Shown: one piece after another, positions 22,639 through 33,800 of the stretch
Position numbering within the stretch: position 1 is the first letter of the stretch
How the letters are laid out: every line of letters starts with the position of its first letter
Assembly: GCA_000149265.1 (NCBI GenBank)
Contig: CH003229.1
Location: 473,581 to 537,580, forward strand
Source: Ciona savignyi
Taxonomy: Eukaryota > Chordata > Ascidiacea > Phlebobranchia > Cionidae
DNA length: 64,000 bases
Direction: 5' to 3'
Notes under the pieces: model-generated
What the model was told of the DNA's origin: nothing
Database searches by the model: none
Seen by the model: only the letters and a program-made list of their open reading frames with translations
Made by a program: the position numbers and the translations under genes

Positions 22639-23654
22639 GTTTTTTATGTCATTATAAATTTCATTTGCATTTCTTGCCAAGAGATTGATGGTACCTTTGA
22701 ACCACATTTTAGGAAAACCAAACATCTGAATAGCCAAAATACCCAACATTTGTTAATGATTCGGAATTCACTGTGACCCTAAGCCGCCATTTTGTCTATG
22801 CAAAACTTTGTGTTGAGGCATAATTTCGCGAAATATAGTCGGTACAATTGTGATTTTTGAAATATAAAAATATCATTTCGGTAAGCCACAACAATATTTA
22901 TACATTCACAACCTGATAGCTCGTTGAAAAGTCATTTTAAACGATTTCAAAACTTATCCATAACATTGATCTAATTAAGCATTGACGGTTTTGCATATAT
23001 CGACCATATATTCCTAATTACTTTTCAGCTCTTTCCGTTTTTTGCATTTAAAAAGTGTATATGTTTAATTCAGTATAGTAACTGGTTATAACATTATTTC
23101 GGTTGTTTGAAAGAAAATCTTGAAATAAATATGAAAAACTTAACTGTCATCATTTTTGTTTTTAAATCTTAAGCACTGTGCTCACTAAAACCAAGGGATC
23201 CCAGGACCTTATATCTAAATGACCGTTTGCAAATACGCACGCCCGGGTGTAAGTTGGAGTTTTACTTCATGATGTTCTTTTTTTAAATTCTTATTAACGC
23301 AAACGATGCACAGCGGACTACATACAAACGGTCTTTGCAATGATTCCATCAGGGTTTCAAAACTGATCCCGGTAAAAATATCCTTTGGTATCAATTAGGA
23401 AAAATTAGTTTAACTTACAATCAAACCCACAATTGGGTTAAAACCAGTGATGGATTCAAGAGGTTCGCATGGGTTCGGTCCGATTCTTGCTTATTTTACA
23501 GACAAAGGACCTTTTAGGGAACGTGTTGTTATTAAGTACGATACAAAAGATATCTGTTTTTTAATTTTAAAGCCGTCTTCGTGATTGCTATACACAATAA
23601 AAGTAATAAGAGTATATCTTTTTACCACATAGAAAGAAAAAAAATTACAGATAA

Positions 23655-23920
23655 GAATCCCACGTTTATCCCTGGAGATTAGAACTTAAAGGGGACGTCA
23701 TCACACGATATTCGTCAGATTACTCGTGTCCACAATGGGTAACTGGGAGCTATTGCAAAGTGCCGAATACGAATAATATTGCTTCAGTTTTTATTGTTTA
23801 ACCCAATAATCCACTGGCTTAGCCAACGTCCGCCACATGCTGTCCCAGAACACAACCAACTAGCTTTGGGCTGGTTTCCAATCCTACACCCTTCGGTTGT
23901 ATGTATAAGCTATACGGCCT
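23655..23920 (-). mobile_element. old, diverged SINE
   Basis: ACGTTTATCC, CGTCAGATTACTCG, GGTAACTGGGAGCTATTGCA and ATCCACTGG are recognisable. A 90-codon open frame here is SINE sequence. Confidence 0.6.
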
Positions 23921-25604
23921 TCGCGTCAATCTTCGTTCGACCTTGGGTATTCAAAACTAGAATTAAACCAGTAAAAGATCCGATAATTTCCATAAAATAC
24001 AGAAGAATTGAGTCTACAATTTTTGCCGGATTTAGTCGTTTTGTCGTATAGAAACAAAGAACGGGGAAAGGAGTCATCTATGTGCCAACGTTCGTCCTTT
24101 GTGTTTAAGACATCTTTAAGCTTATTGTAACAAGTACCCCGCTTAATATTCATTTATTACTTCGATAAAAAAATTTACCAAAAAAAGTAATTCGCAAGAC
24201 CAATTATAACAATCACGTGTTTTGGTTTAGCTAATTTTTCGTTTTTTTATTCGGATGACGGATACAATTGTTGATTATTTAAGTTACTAATAAAGCAATA
24301 TTGTTACGTTATGACGATGTCAATTTATACTTGTACTACGACGCACAAAGTAAAGCTTTATATATATTAAATCACTTAATGCGAAGCTTTCCGTCGTCCA
24401 TTTTGTAGAAATGTTGTCCAAACTTATCATTCTGCTTCTGTATGATAAAGAATTTAGTTTATTGGTGTTTATGTTGGGCTTTGTTTACCCATAACAACGT
24501 TATATCTCCGCAGGCCACAGTTGATCGTTGGTATTTAAGCTGCCTGTAGACCCTGGACGCTTGTACCAAACTTTTTTCTTTGGCGAACTGAGTTAATCTA
24601 ATGATTTGCCTTCTGTCGTGAAATGTCAGATACAGACCTTTAGTGAGTATGTCGGTCTATAAACAATTCGTATTAAAAGCACACAACTACATAAGTAGCT
24701 ATTACCATAAAACAAAAGTAAAAACGGTTTTTTGTTTATGACTATATTGAGTGCACACCATATTGCTGGAAAACCATGCTGTCTATTTGTACAATTGGCG
24801 TACTATTACCCACTGAAAACCGGTTGCACACTGATAACAAATTATTAAGTTGCAAAGTTAGGCAGGGTTCACTTCAAGGGAGCAACAGCTGGGTGCAACT
24901 ACGACTGTGACGCACAAATCTGTATCGTCGTTGAGGCGACGTCACTTCTGGTACTTGCTGGTTGGTTTGGCTCTCTGTCTACAGACAGCTTTAACCTAGA
25001 GAGGGTCGTTCAAGACGATTCTTTAACCTAAAACAAAAGACGCAAAGACCGTCGTTAGAGAAATGAAGTCGTTTCAACTTGTCGTTCGAGACGATTAAAA
25101 ACGACTCGCATGGCCAGAGTCGAGCGACGCCTACCGAGACAACTTAAAGGTGGCGATGACCGAAGTTAGAACGTAACCAGTTTTTCCCAAACGTGTTAAA
25201 ATTTGCTAATGTATATTTTATTTTGGGGTTACCTAGGGTAAATACGTTATTTGGTTAACATTTGTTTTTCTACATAAATATTTATAGTAAATATTCCATT
25301 TCACTCCGGAGAAATCGACGATAGACGCCGAAAATTGTATTTTTTTCCATAACGATAATCCCCCTTAGCAATTTTGTAAAGTTAAGGTCGAGGCAAACTA
25401 TGGCGATTCCAGTTAGGGTTGATACAAGTTAACCTGATTGGATTACCCGACATGACATAAAAAGCAAAAAACAGAAGAAAATCAAAACGTGAAGAGCTTT
25501 TGTATAAGGAGTAATTTAACCTGTAATGTTATAGTAAAACATATCAAAATTTTTCTAAACATAATTTAATTAGTACTGATTATGTGCAATCGGTAAACTG
25601 AAAT

Positions 25605-25960
25605 ATTAGGATAGAATAGGATATCATATCCTATATGATATATATTCATATTTATATAGGATAGGATAGGATATTCATGTTTATCCCCGTGAATGGGAAA
25701 ACCAACTGGGTTAACACACGGGCAATCGTCAGATCATCTTGCGCCCACCGTTGGGTTACCGGTGCTATTGCAGTGTGTTGTATATGATACACACGTTCCT
25801 TCAATTTAGTAGAACCTATTAATCCGCTGGGTTCAGGCAATGTCCGTAAAGTGCCTTGCCCAAGGACACAACAGATTAGCCAGCGACCAGTTTCGCATCT
25901 GCAACCTTTCGATTAAAAGGCGACACACTTAAGCTTAACCGTTAGACCAACGGGTCGGAC
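25605..25960 (-). mobile_element. SINE with expanded tail, near full length
   Basis: The tail region has an added ATATCATATCCTATATGATA palindromic stretch before the usual GGATAGGATATTCATG. Head complete. Confidence 0.82.
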
Positions 25961-25993
25961 TAAATATTAAATAACTGTAGCATATTACACTAT

Positions 25994-26101
25994 CAGGATA
26001 GAATAGGATATCATATCCAATATGATATATATTCATATTTATCTCCGTGAACCTTTCGATTAAAAGGTGACGCACTTAACCGCAAGACTAATCGGGCAGA
26101 C
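25994..26101 (-). mobile_element. second, internally deleted SINE in tandem with the previous one
   Basis: It repeats the palindromic tail and the flank AAATATTAAATAACTGTAG, but joins the tail directly to the head (TCTCCGTGAACCTTTCGAT): a tandem duplication followed by loss of the body. Confidence 0.75.
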
Positions 26102-26514
26102 TAAATATTAAATAACTGTAGTAAATGACACAGTTTATCTTATTAGAAATACCGAGTTGTGATTTTTAACAGCTTTAAATCTATACGGCAAGCATAAGAC
26201 AAGGACAATAATATACGATTCAGCTATAAAACTTTATAGAATGTATCTGAAATAAAGATCCATATTTTATCACTAGCTTGGAGTCTATTTGACACGTTTT
26301 GTAATCAAACTTATTCTCGAATAAATAACCAATTGCTTACCACATCTAATCCGAAAACACTTTTATTTTAACTTTAATAAGATATATGTTTAAGCAACTT
26401 AGAAAACACATGTCCTACGCTGGTTTAAAACAGATAAGCAATAAAGGCCAAGTTAAAATTAAAGAAAATAACGCGACACACTGATAACATTCTTAAATAT
26501 GTGGCAAAGGTAAT

Positions 26515-26803
26515 GATAGGATAGGATATTTATGCCTATCCCCGTGAATGGAAAACCTAGAAGGTTAACGCACAGGGAATCGTCAGATTACCTCGCGTCC
26601 ACTGTCGGGTTACCAGAGCTATTGCAGTGTGTTGTGTATGATTAAGACGTTCCTTCAATTTAGTAGAACCCATTAATCCCCTGGGTTCATGTAATGTCCG
26701 TTAAGTGCATTGCCCAAGAACACAACTGAGTTAACGACCTGTTTTAAACCTGCAACCTTTCGACTGAAAGGTGACGCTCTTAACCACCAGACTAATATGT
26801 CGG
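26515..26803 (-). mobile_element. SINE, near full length, with a paralogous empty site at about 27500
   Basis: It sits inside the first of two diverged direct copies. The second copy reads GTTGCGAAACACTGCTTCA straight through where the first reads GTGGCAAAG, SINE, then GAAACACTGCCCTGC. Confidence 0.8.
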
Positions 26804-27670
26804 AAACACTGCCCTGCAGCTTAATATTTTTGGTGAGAAAAAGAGATGACACATTGCAGGACAAGAGTTATGAATACGACATTTTATAAAACATTTCTGA
26901 CAAAAATTGTTTTCAAGTCGTATTTTCGTCGATTACGGTAAAATGCAAATTATCAAATAAAGGTGAATTAAATAAACACAACTCGTGTTCAGTACAACGT
27001 TGTTTGTGAGATGTTAACAACAATAGAAGTAACAGTAAAACTTATGGTAACGCCAATAACGAAAATACAACCTAACCAGCAATAAAATGGAAATACCCTT
27101 GAGCACGCAATGTTGTATAGTTTTATGACGAATCGATTTTTATGTCGATAGTTCACAACAATACATTTTCAATTTTATTATGTGACCAATACCTTAAATT
27201 GAAAATTTTATTTTATAAGAACATTAACAGCTACCTTGTCAGATAACTGCCGTTTAGGAAATTTTATTGAATGCTTTACACAGGCAGCTATATATTGCAG
27301 TGCTTCTCAACCGTATATAATGTTACACACTACAAAATCCTTATAATTTTCGTGGCCTTTTCTCATAAAGAACTACCAATGACAATTAAGCATGAAAGTA
27401 ACTTACCACAATAGCAAAACTCAGTTTAAAAGTTAAAACAATTTAGGGGTCGTGTCACATTTATCTTGTAAACGAAAACAATGCGGCACACTCGTAAACC
27501 TCTCACATAGGTTGCGAAACACTGCTTCATAGCTTAAAATATTCCGTGAGAAGAAAAGAAGACATATTGATGTAGAATTAATGATCTCTGAAGTGGTAAT
27601 AGAGAGCGAATATATGTACAATGGAGTTGGTTTGGTGTGTTATTGAGTCTCCTTCTAGACGAAAAGCAAA

Positions 27671-27955
27671 GATAGGATAAAATATTCATGTTTATCCCCC
27701 GAGGGGTTAACAGAACGGAAAAACCAAGGGGTTAACAGACGGGCAATCGTCAGATTACCCCGCGCTCACCGTCGGGTTACCGGGGCTCAAAAAATAATTC
27801 AAACGTTCCTTTAATTTATCATTTTGCTCGGTTAAGACTATGTCCGTTAAATGCTTTGTCCAAGAACAAAACCGACTAGCTTGCGACCAGTTTCGAATCT
27901 ACAAACCTTCGGTTAAAAGGCGGCGCACTAACAAACTGAGACTAATAACTTGGAC
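27671..27955 (-). mobile_element. SINE, diverged
   Basis: Contains a local duplication in the conserved block (AAACCAAGGGGTTAACAGAC after GAGGGGTTAACAGAACGG) and a loss around the Pol III-distal TGTGTTG segment. Confidence 0.75.
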
Positions 27956-28059
27956 AAAGCTGTTTGGAAACTTTTCGCTAGTCAGTCGTTTGTGTGTTTT
28001 AAGCACAACATTAGTATAATAATTTGAGTAGTAAAAGGGCCAAATCATATACAACGCCC

Positions 28060-28185
28060 CGATTGCGGGTTCGTGCAATAATGCTTTCTTAGATTATCGC
28101 GAAGTAATCTGACGAATGCCCGTGTGGTAACGCTTATTGTTTTTTTCCCACTTAAGTTGATAAACATAAACATCCTATCGCATCA
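28060..28185 (+). mobile_element. SINE 3' half, diverged
   Basis: CGAAGTAATCTGACGAATGC then AAACATAAACATCCTATCG. Confidence 0.6.
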
Positions 28186-29276
28186 GTATTCCCTGTAATG
28201 CAAACCTCTTCCACGAAAAATTATTAGTCAGATATTATTCTTTCACATATTTGTTCATAAATCAGATCTTTTAACTTTTACTTTAAATTTACTGCGTTGC
28301 CAAAAGCGTGGATTAATGATGCAGGTAAGATGACCAAATTATGCTGTGCTGAATTTATTTGTATCTTTTCTTATGGTAGCGTTGATAAAAAGTCTGTCAA
28401 ATCTAAAGATAAATTGGTTAACAGTGTGTATGAAAACAGACTGAAACATTCGTCATAAACGCCTTGTTAAGCGTGGTTAACGAAATGGGACTAACGATTC
28501 TTGCTGAAATGCACTAATTATGAAATACAAAACCAAACCCATAACGCTTACTAATATACATAAAAGTAATGCTATAAACAAATAGATAAAAAAATGCGCA
28601 CATATGTTCTGAATTTTATTTGTTAATTTTGTTTGTTTAACGATTATTTGTTAATTTTAGGTAATTTTTATTTCTTAAAGCGGTTATGCATACAACTAAC
28701 TTTAATTATTGTTAAAAAGGAACGTAATACCTTGAAATAGAACGCCACCCTCTAAGTCTAATTGAACACCATCTTTAATAGACTATCAATTATGTAATAT
28801 ACATATTTCTAAAATTTCACTAGTGATTTACCAGTAAGTGTGTTTCGTTTTATGTTTTCTTTGTTCTTTAACATGTTGAAAACATGTTCTTTAGATGTTT
28901 GATTTTAACTGTGTGAAATGTTTTTTTATTGTCTAAGTATATCTTAACAAGTTTCTGATCTGCTAGTCTAAAAATAAAGCGCAATGCTCTAAATGAACAC
29001 CACCGTTAATAAAACGCCACTATAGAGAAGGATTGGAAAAAAGGGCCATGGCGCTTAAATAGAGGTATTACGGTAAACAAAAAATCAAAGTTGGTAAAGC
29101 ATGTTGATTAAAGAATTTAATTGTTTGGCATGAATGGAGTCAGACGTGCCAAACCCAATAAAAAGCCAATAAAAAAGTTAAGGACCAAATACGGTAGCTT
29201 TAAGCTTCCGGGCAACAAACTATTTATCGCATGTGCAACTATTTCATGTACAAATGGGGAAATATCGCAGGCTCCA

Positions 29277-31076
29277 ATGTCAAAATACGCCGCGCCTGAT
29301 TACACGGAGCAAGCCCAACCAGTACCATACCAACCTGGTACACAGCAAAATGTTGTGACTCAGCAGCCAACAGGTATGATAACGACGGTGGTACAAGTTC
29401 AACAGAAGCAGCCTTTGAGAGACTGGAAATCCGGTTTGTGCGATTGTTGTGAGGATTGCAAAAGCTGTAAGTTCCACGTTAGTTATAACCCAATAGCTTT
29501 GAGTATTATGGTTTTGTGTCATAAAAATTGTGTTTTATTTGCTTCCTCAATAAAAAAACAATAACATGGTGATTTTTTCTACACCAAGCAGGATAACATA
29601 GGGCAAGATATGTTTTTCTTTTATTGTCGGAAATTACAGTTTTTATCCCATTCCCGGGAATGATTCGTGTGCAAATGTGTTATCAAAGCTAATGCAGCAT
29701 ATTGAATGTATTGGGACTTTTCTTTGTTTGTAATGCAACCAGCAATTAACAATGTGGTTCATGTGATATCCGCTAAGTGCTTTAGTCAAGGTCAGACAGC
29801 GACTGGTGTTGATCCCACAACCTTTCGGCTGCATGCAGACCACCAGCGCTGTCACTGAATTAACTAAGCAACTGCACCGAAAACAGCTGCGAAAGTGGTA
29901 CGGTCGTGTGGCCGAATGGTTAATGCGACGGTCTTGGGGCCAAATGGTTAACGCGACGGCCCAAACACGGTTCTGGTAACGAGCCCATTATGGGTTCGAA
30001 ATTTGGCTCAGTAAAAAACTGGAAAATGACTTAGCAACACGTTTATATGCATTTTATAATAGATTTGAAGTTTTCGATATAAAATGTTGACTAGGTATGT
30101 GCGTGTTCTTTTGTTCCACCAATTACTACGGCATCATGGCAAACCGAATGGGGGAAAACTTCTGTGTTGGTTGTTCTGGACACTCAGTCGGCTGTGTACC
30201 AGGTGGACATATCGCAATGCGATCCAGATTCCGAGGCACACATAACATACAGGTAATATTACGTATTTTGTAGTGTTTTTAGTATACCAACGCGTACACA
30301 CTTATTCAGAAAACATATTTATTAAGTTTGGGTTGTTCACCCGGAAACCCATTAGTTTCTGCTTGCACGTTTCTACGTTTCTGTTTCTGTACGTTTCTGT
30401 ACGTAACTGACTTAATATCTATGTTTTCTGAATAAGTGTGTACGCGTTGGTATACTAAAAACACGGGAATAAAAATCAAAGAAATATCAAACAAAGAAAA
30501 CTAACTTAATTGATCCTTACCAGTGCCGAAATATGGGATGTTATAGAATAATCCGTCGCTCACATGACATTTAAAGGGGTTTTCTTTAGTATGGGTGCAC
30601 ATGCGAGTTGCAAGCGCTCTTGGTTTCAACGATATCTTTACGCACATGTAGCATTAAGTCCGACCGGTTAGTCTGTTGGTTTAGTGCAACGCCTTTCAAC
30701 CGAAGGGTTCGAAACAGGTCGCTATAGCTAGTCGGTTGTTTTTTTGGGCAGGGCAGTTAACGGACATTGCATGAACCCAGCAGATTAATCTACCAAATTA
30801 AAATAACGTGTGAATTGGACAACATATCGCAATAGCTCCGGTAACCCGAGGCTGGGCGCGAGGTGATCGGACTAACTCCCTTGGTTTTCATATTCACGGA
30901 GATAAACATGAATATCTAATTCTGTATGACAGGAAAATAACCCAACTAAACAATTGACCAATTAACAGGGAAGCATCTGCATGGATTGTCTGGTGACAAC
31001 ATTCTGTCTGTCATGTGCTATGTGCCAGCTGGACAGAGAAATGAATGCTGAAGGCTATTTCCGTGGTTGCTGCTGA
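29277..31076 (+). CDS. PLAC8-family (cornifelin/onzin-like) cysteine-rich protein, three exons
   Basis: Exons 29277-29466, 30095-30252 and 30969-31076 (TGA at 31074-31076) join in frame to 151 aa. The N-terminus is Pro/Gln/Thr-rich (YQPGTQQNVVTQQPTG). The family core follows: DWKSGLCDCCEDCKSC, a long Cys/Gly middle with HIAMRSRFRGTHNIQGSIC, then DCLVTTFCLSCAMCQLDREM, matching the PLAC8 pattern WxxGLCDCxxDxxxC ... RxxYRxxxxIxGSxxxDxxxxxxCxxCxxxQxxREM. The start at 29277 (MSKYAAPDYTE) is chosen because it gives a normal family N-terminus. An in-frame ATG at 29130 would add 49 residues; the AG at 29269-29270 just before is a possible cis or spliced-leader acceptor. PLAC8 proteins are small, often membrane-associated, with poorly defined roles. 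A second copy of the last exon lies at 35398. Confidence 0.88.
29650..29870 (-). mobile_element. old SINE in PLAC8 intron 1
   Basis: CCCATTCCCGGGAATGATTC, AGCTAATGCAGC, ATCCGCTAAGTGCTTTAGTC and CAACCTTTCGGCTG are diverged matches in order. Confidence 0.55.
29900..30017 (+). mobile_element. tRNA-Ser-like retroposon with internal repeat, PLAC8 intron 1
   Basis: TGTGGCCGAATGGTTAATGC is followed 30 bases later by a second GGCCAAATGGTTAACGC (duplicated A-box region), then GGGTTCGAAATTTGG and GTAAAAAA. Confidence 0.6.
30290..30460. repeat. imperfect inverted repeat in PLAC8 intron 2
   Basis: AGTATACCAACGCGTACACA with ACTTATTCAGAAAACATA at 30280-30320 is mirrored by its complement at 30415-30470, giving a hairpin with arms of about 45 bases and a loop of about 100 that itself repeats GTTTCTGTACGTTTCTG. 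Confidence 0.75.
30661..30922 (+). mobile_element. SINE, near full length, PLAC8 intron 2; left breakpoint zone of the 4.4-kb duplication
   Basis: Head CGACCGGTTAGTCTGTTGG, B box lost in part (GGGTTCGAAACAGG). Its 3' half and everything after it reappear from 35219. Confidence 0.85.
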
Positions 31077-31094
31077 ATCTTAGAATGCCAATAT

Positions 31095-31260
31095 AATAAT
31101 GTAAAGCTTATGTCCACAATGCAATTAAGATATATTACCAATTTATGTCCGCAATGTAATTTAGATATATTGCCAATTTATGTCCACGATGCAATTAAGA
31201 TATTATATTACAAATAAGCCATTTATGTTATATATATTAGCAATTGATATCTATATGTAA
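31095..31260 (+). repeat. 35-bp AT-rich minisatellite, short allele (copy 1)
   Basis: About four units of TATGTCCACAATGCAATTAA plus GATATATTACCAATT. The same place in copy 2 (35525-35840) has roughly twice as many. Confidence 0.85.
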
Positions 31261-32826
31261 TTTAGATTTATTTGACTTTTTATCCGCATTAAATTAACAT
31301 TATCTGCTAAGCGCCAAATCATATATTTTGTTGTAATTGCACCAATTGATTAAAATTTTTATTTTTCAATTTTTTAGTCATTTATTGTATTCCAATAAAT
31401 CATCTTTATAATCTATTGTAAACCTATAGATGTGTTACTATCAGGCGATTTAGCGTTAGCGATAATTTATACCTCCGGCAGCTAAAACATTGTCAGATAA
31501 AACCTGGCGTATGACAGTAACTTTGGTTTGTGCCAGATAGTAGCAGTGGGTATTAAAATTTAGTTAGAAGACTGCCAATTTTTCTTTAATTATTTAACAT
31601 GGTTTGTAATGATTGTTCTACCTTACTCTGGCGATCAACCCTTAAATTGCAACCCTAAAATTAATTAAAAAAATAATTAAATAAGCAAACGACAACGCTG
31701 TCGTTTCACAGGTTTGGACACAGGCTATACAATCTAGACAATTATTATCCATAGTGAAAATAGTATGCAATACATCGCCACATCTAAGATTTGTATTTTA
31801 ACATAGTAATGTGCAGGTGATAATCACGTGTTTAGCTACCACTATTTGTAAAAACACATTTTGTATGCTATGTGTTTAGGTAAGCAGTCTCCCTTAACAC
31901 AATTCGTATATTCTGTACATCGAGTATGTTGTTTATGCAAACAGAAACAGATGAGAACATGATGTAACAAATCAACTTGTGACTCATGTTTAGGAAACAG
32001 TATATATTCTAGTCAAATATGTGCATGTTAGCATCAATAATTTCTAACATTCCAGAAAGTTTTAACCCGACTGCAATAGGTTTGTTTCTGCAAGCATAAA
32101 CAAATGGGTTACAAATCCGTAAGTTAAAAAAGCAAACTTCATTTTCATTTGCAGTTAAAAGTAAAGCACATTCAAACCATCAGAGCTAATATTCATAAAA
32201 CTTACAACCTGATTTTCCAAATATTCTATGCCTAAATACATATAACATACGTTCGAAACTTTAATTAAACTAGAGAGTGTCAACTACCTGTTAGCAAACA
32301 CTACTTTTAAAACCAATTTTGATTGATTGTACGGTTTATGTTTCTGCATGCAGAAAGGATCGGGTTAACTAATTACTCTTGGTATATCTGATACAAAGTA
32401 TATAATACGGGCAATCGCCGCGCTAACCAATGCAAAGCTATATCGGTTATATATATTACGGTAACCTTGGAGGTAACGCTCAGTCAGTAGATTTTGTATT
32501 GACGGATGGTTGCGTAGCAGCTAGATATTGCCGGAAGTGAAATCTGGTGCGGTTATTATTTTACATCTTTTGCTTTTTAAACCACGGCAGTTTCGCAACA
32601 TATATTATGGAATCGGTAATATTGTTTCTTATATATTCTGACAAGGAATTTTTAAATAAAACAAAAATTGTCTTTCCAGAATTTATTTTCAAATTTTACT
32701 TTGAATCGACGATACTGAATAAATGGGTCTGTAAAATAAAAGCGAGTTAGAAATAAAATTAAACTGGTAATAATACGATCAAGTTATCTACCAGCAGGCT
32801 CTAGAACCTTTCCAAACTCACCAGTT
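31261..32826. other. noncoding part of duplication copy 1
   Basis: No exon found. Conserved with copy 2, including ATGCAGAAAGGATCGGGTTA and the approach to the antimicrobial-like gene's 3' end; the empty MITE site ATCTAGAC is at 31732-31739. Confidence 0.6.
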
Positions 32827-33203
32827 TTACTCGTCGTGTTCCCTCATTTCACCGACAACTTCAATGGCGTCCATTTCTGTAAGTTTTGTCAAAATATAAA
32901 TTTTCATTACTGCTTAAATTTAGAAATTTGATGTTAATAGGGGCAACTGTTTTTAATTTTTCCATTTTATTGAGATCGAAAACGTAACTTGGGTTACATT
33001 AATTGGTTAAACCTAGCGGAGCAAATAATTTACCGGTATGCAACCGACTTTCGAGCACATATACCTGGCATTTCGTTGCTGGCTTGATTCCATGCCCACC
33101 TACGTCTCCTGATGCGGCGACGACCATTAAGCAGTGCCTCGGTTTGTTCGCTCAGCATGAGCAATCCGATGGCAAGTAGAAGTACGAGAAATACCTTATT
33201 CAT
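32827..33203 (-). CDS. secreted Arg/Trp-rich peptide precursor, antimicrobial-peptide-like (copy 1)
   Basis: Two coding exons, 33065-33203 and 32827-32876, give 62 aa. Residues 1-23 are a signal peptide (hydrophobic VFLVLLLAIGLLML, likely cleavage after TEA). Residues about 24-46 are strongly cationic: GRRRIRRRRWAW then NQASNEMP. Residues 47-62 are acidic (EMDAIEVVGEMREHDE). Signal, short basic core and anionic tail are the layout of tunicate antimicrobial peptide precursors (clavanin/styelin and the Ciona MAM/PAP type); the function is inference. The acceptor stands directly before ATG. A noncoding first exon (about 33298-33320, donor GTAAGA) follows a TATA box, TATAAATA, at 33346-33353. AATAAA on this strand lies at 32692-32697. 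Paralogues: 37683-38049 (intact), 35163 and 40068 (decayed, opposite strand). Confidence 0.75.
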
Positions 33204-33345
33204 CTGTCACGAAGTTAACTTTACATACCGCTAACAGGAGGATCATTAGATATAACAAACTGACAGAACCATATACATACAAGAGACTTACTCTTACCTT
33301 TGTAGTTGGTGTCCACAAATATGTTTCTTTGTGGCGGTGTTGGTG

Positions 33346-33353
33346 TATTTATA
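33346..33353 (-). promoter_or_regulatory. TATA box of antimicrobial-like gene copy 1
   Basis: TATAAATA on the - strand, in the context GTTGGGTATAAATACACCAA, about 28 bases before the inferred start of the noncoding exon. Identical in copy 2; changed to TATGAATA and CATGAATA in the two decayed copies. Confidence 0.7.
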
Positions 33354-33710
33354 CCCAACTAACCGTGTTGTTGCTACGAAAACGTTTCTCTCTATCGCTT
33401 GATTGACAGATCGAATATGGAAAAGGCTTTCGATTACGTGACTTTAAACCAAACATAATCTTCTTTAATTAAGGAAGTATTTCTTTTTGCTTCATAAAAA
33501 TCTCTTCCAAGGTTCGAAAAGGGAAATTATCAGAGGATCGTGATACTGCTTGACAGGATGTTATTTGTTTATCCCCAATGCAGCAGAATGTTATCAAAGT
33601 TCCTTGCATAAGAGCAAGGAAAATCTTTGTTTTGGGAGGAGTCACGTTTTCTTGTCAACTGCTCAACCGGTTTGTCATCAAAACACGCCGTTGGGCCGAA
33701 CGCAAACAAA

Positions 33711-33800
33711 CCAAAACTTACTTGGAACCCGTGATGGGCTCGTCCCCAAGAGCATTTGTAATTGGAAAGTTTAATAAGTCAGGCTAACCATTGGCCCGCC
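33711..33800 (-). mobile_element. tRNA-Ser-like retroposon, diverged, between the inverted arms (copy 1)
   Basis: GAACCCGTGATGGGCTCGTC (B-box side) and CTAACCATTGGCCCGCCACA (A-box side), as in 21540-21655. The same element is in copy 2. Confidence 0.5.

Larger units (their letters stand above)
22639..29276. other. long gene-poor stretch between the tomoregulin-like and PLAC8 genes
   Basis: No exon supported. It holds a possible poly(A) signal AATAAA at about 23124, SINEs (23655-23920, 25605-25960, 25994-26101, 26515-26803, 27671-27955, 28060-28185), a diverged direct duplication (26440-26880 and 27440-27600), and a compositionally distinct, CG-richer patch at 24880-25170. Confidence 0.6.

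Noticed and set aside
23779..24153. Forward 90-codon and reverse 75-codon ORFs
   Set aside because: They lie in an old SINE and its flank; no domain, no splice sites.
29899..30017. Functional tRNA-Ser gene
   Set aside because: The A and B boxes are good, but the anticodon arm is replaced by a duplicated A-box segment and the acceptor stem does not pair.
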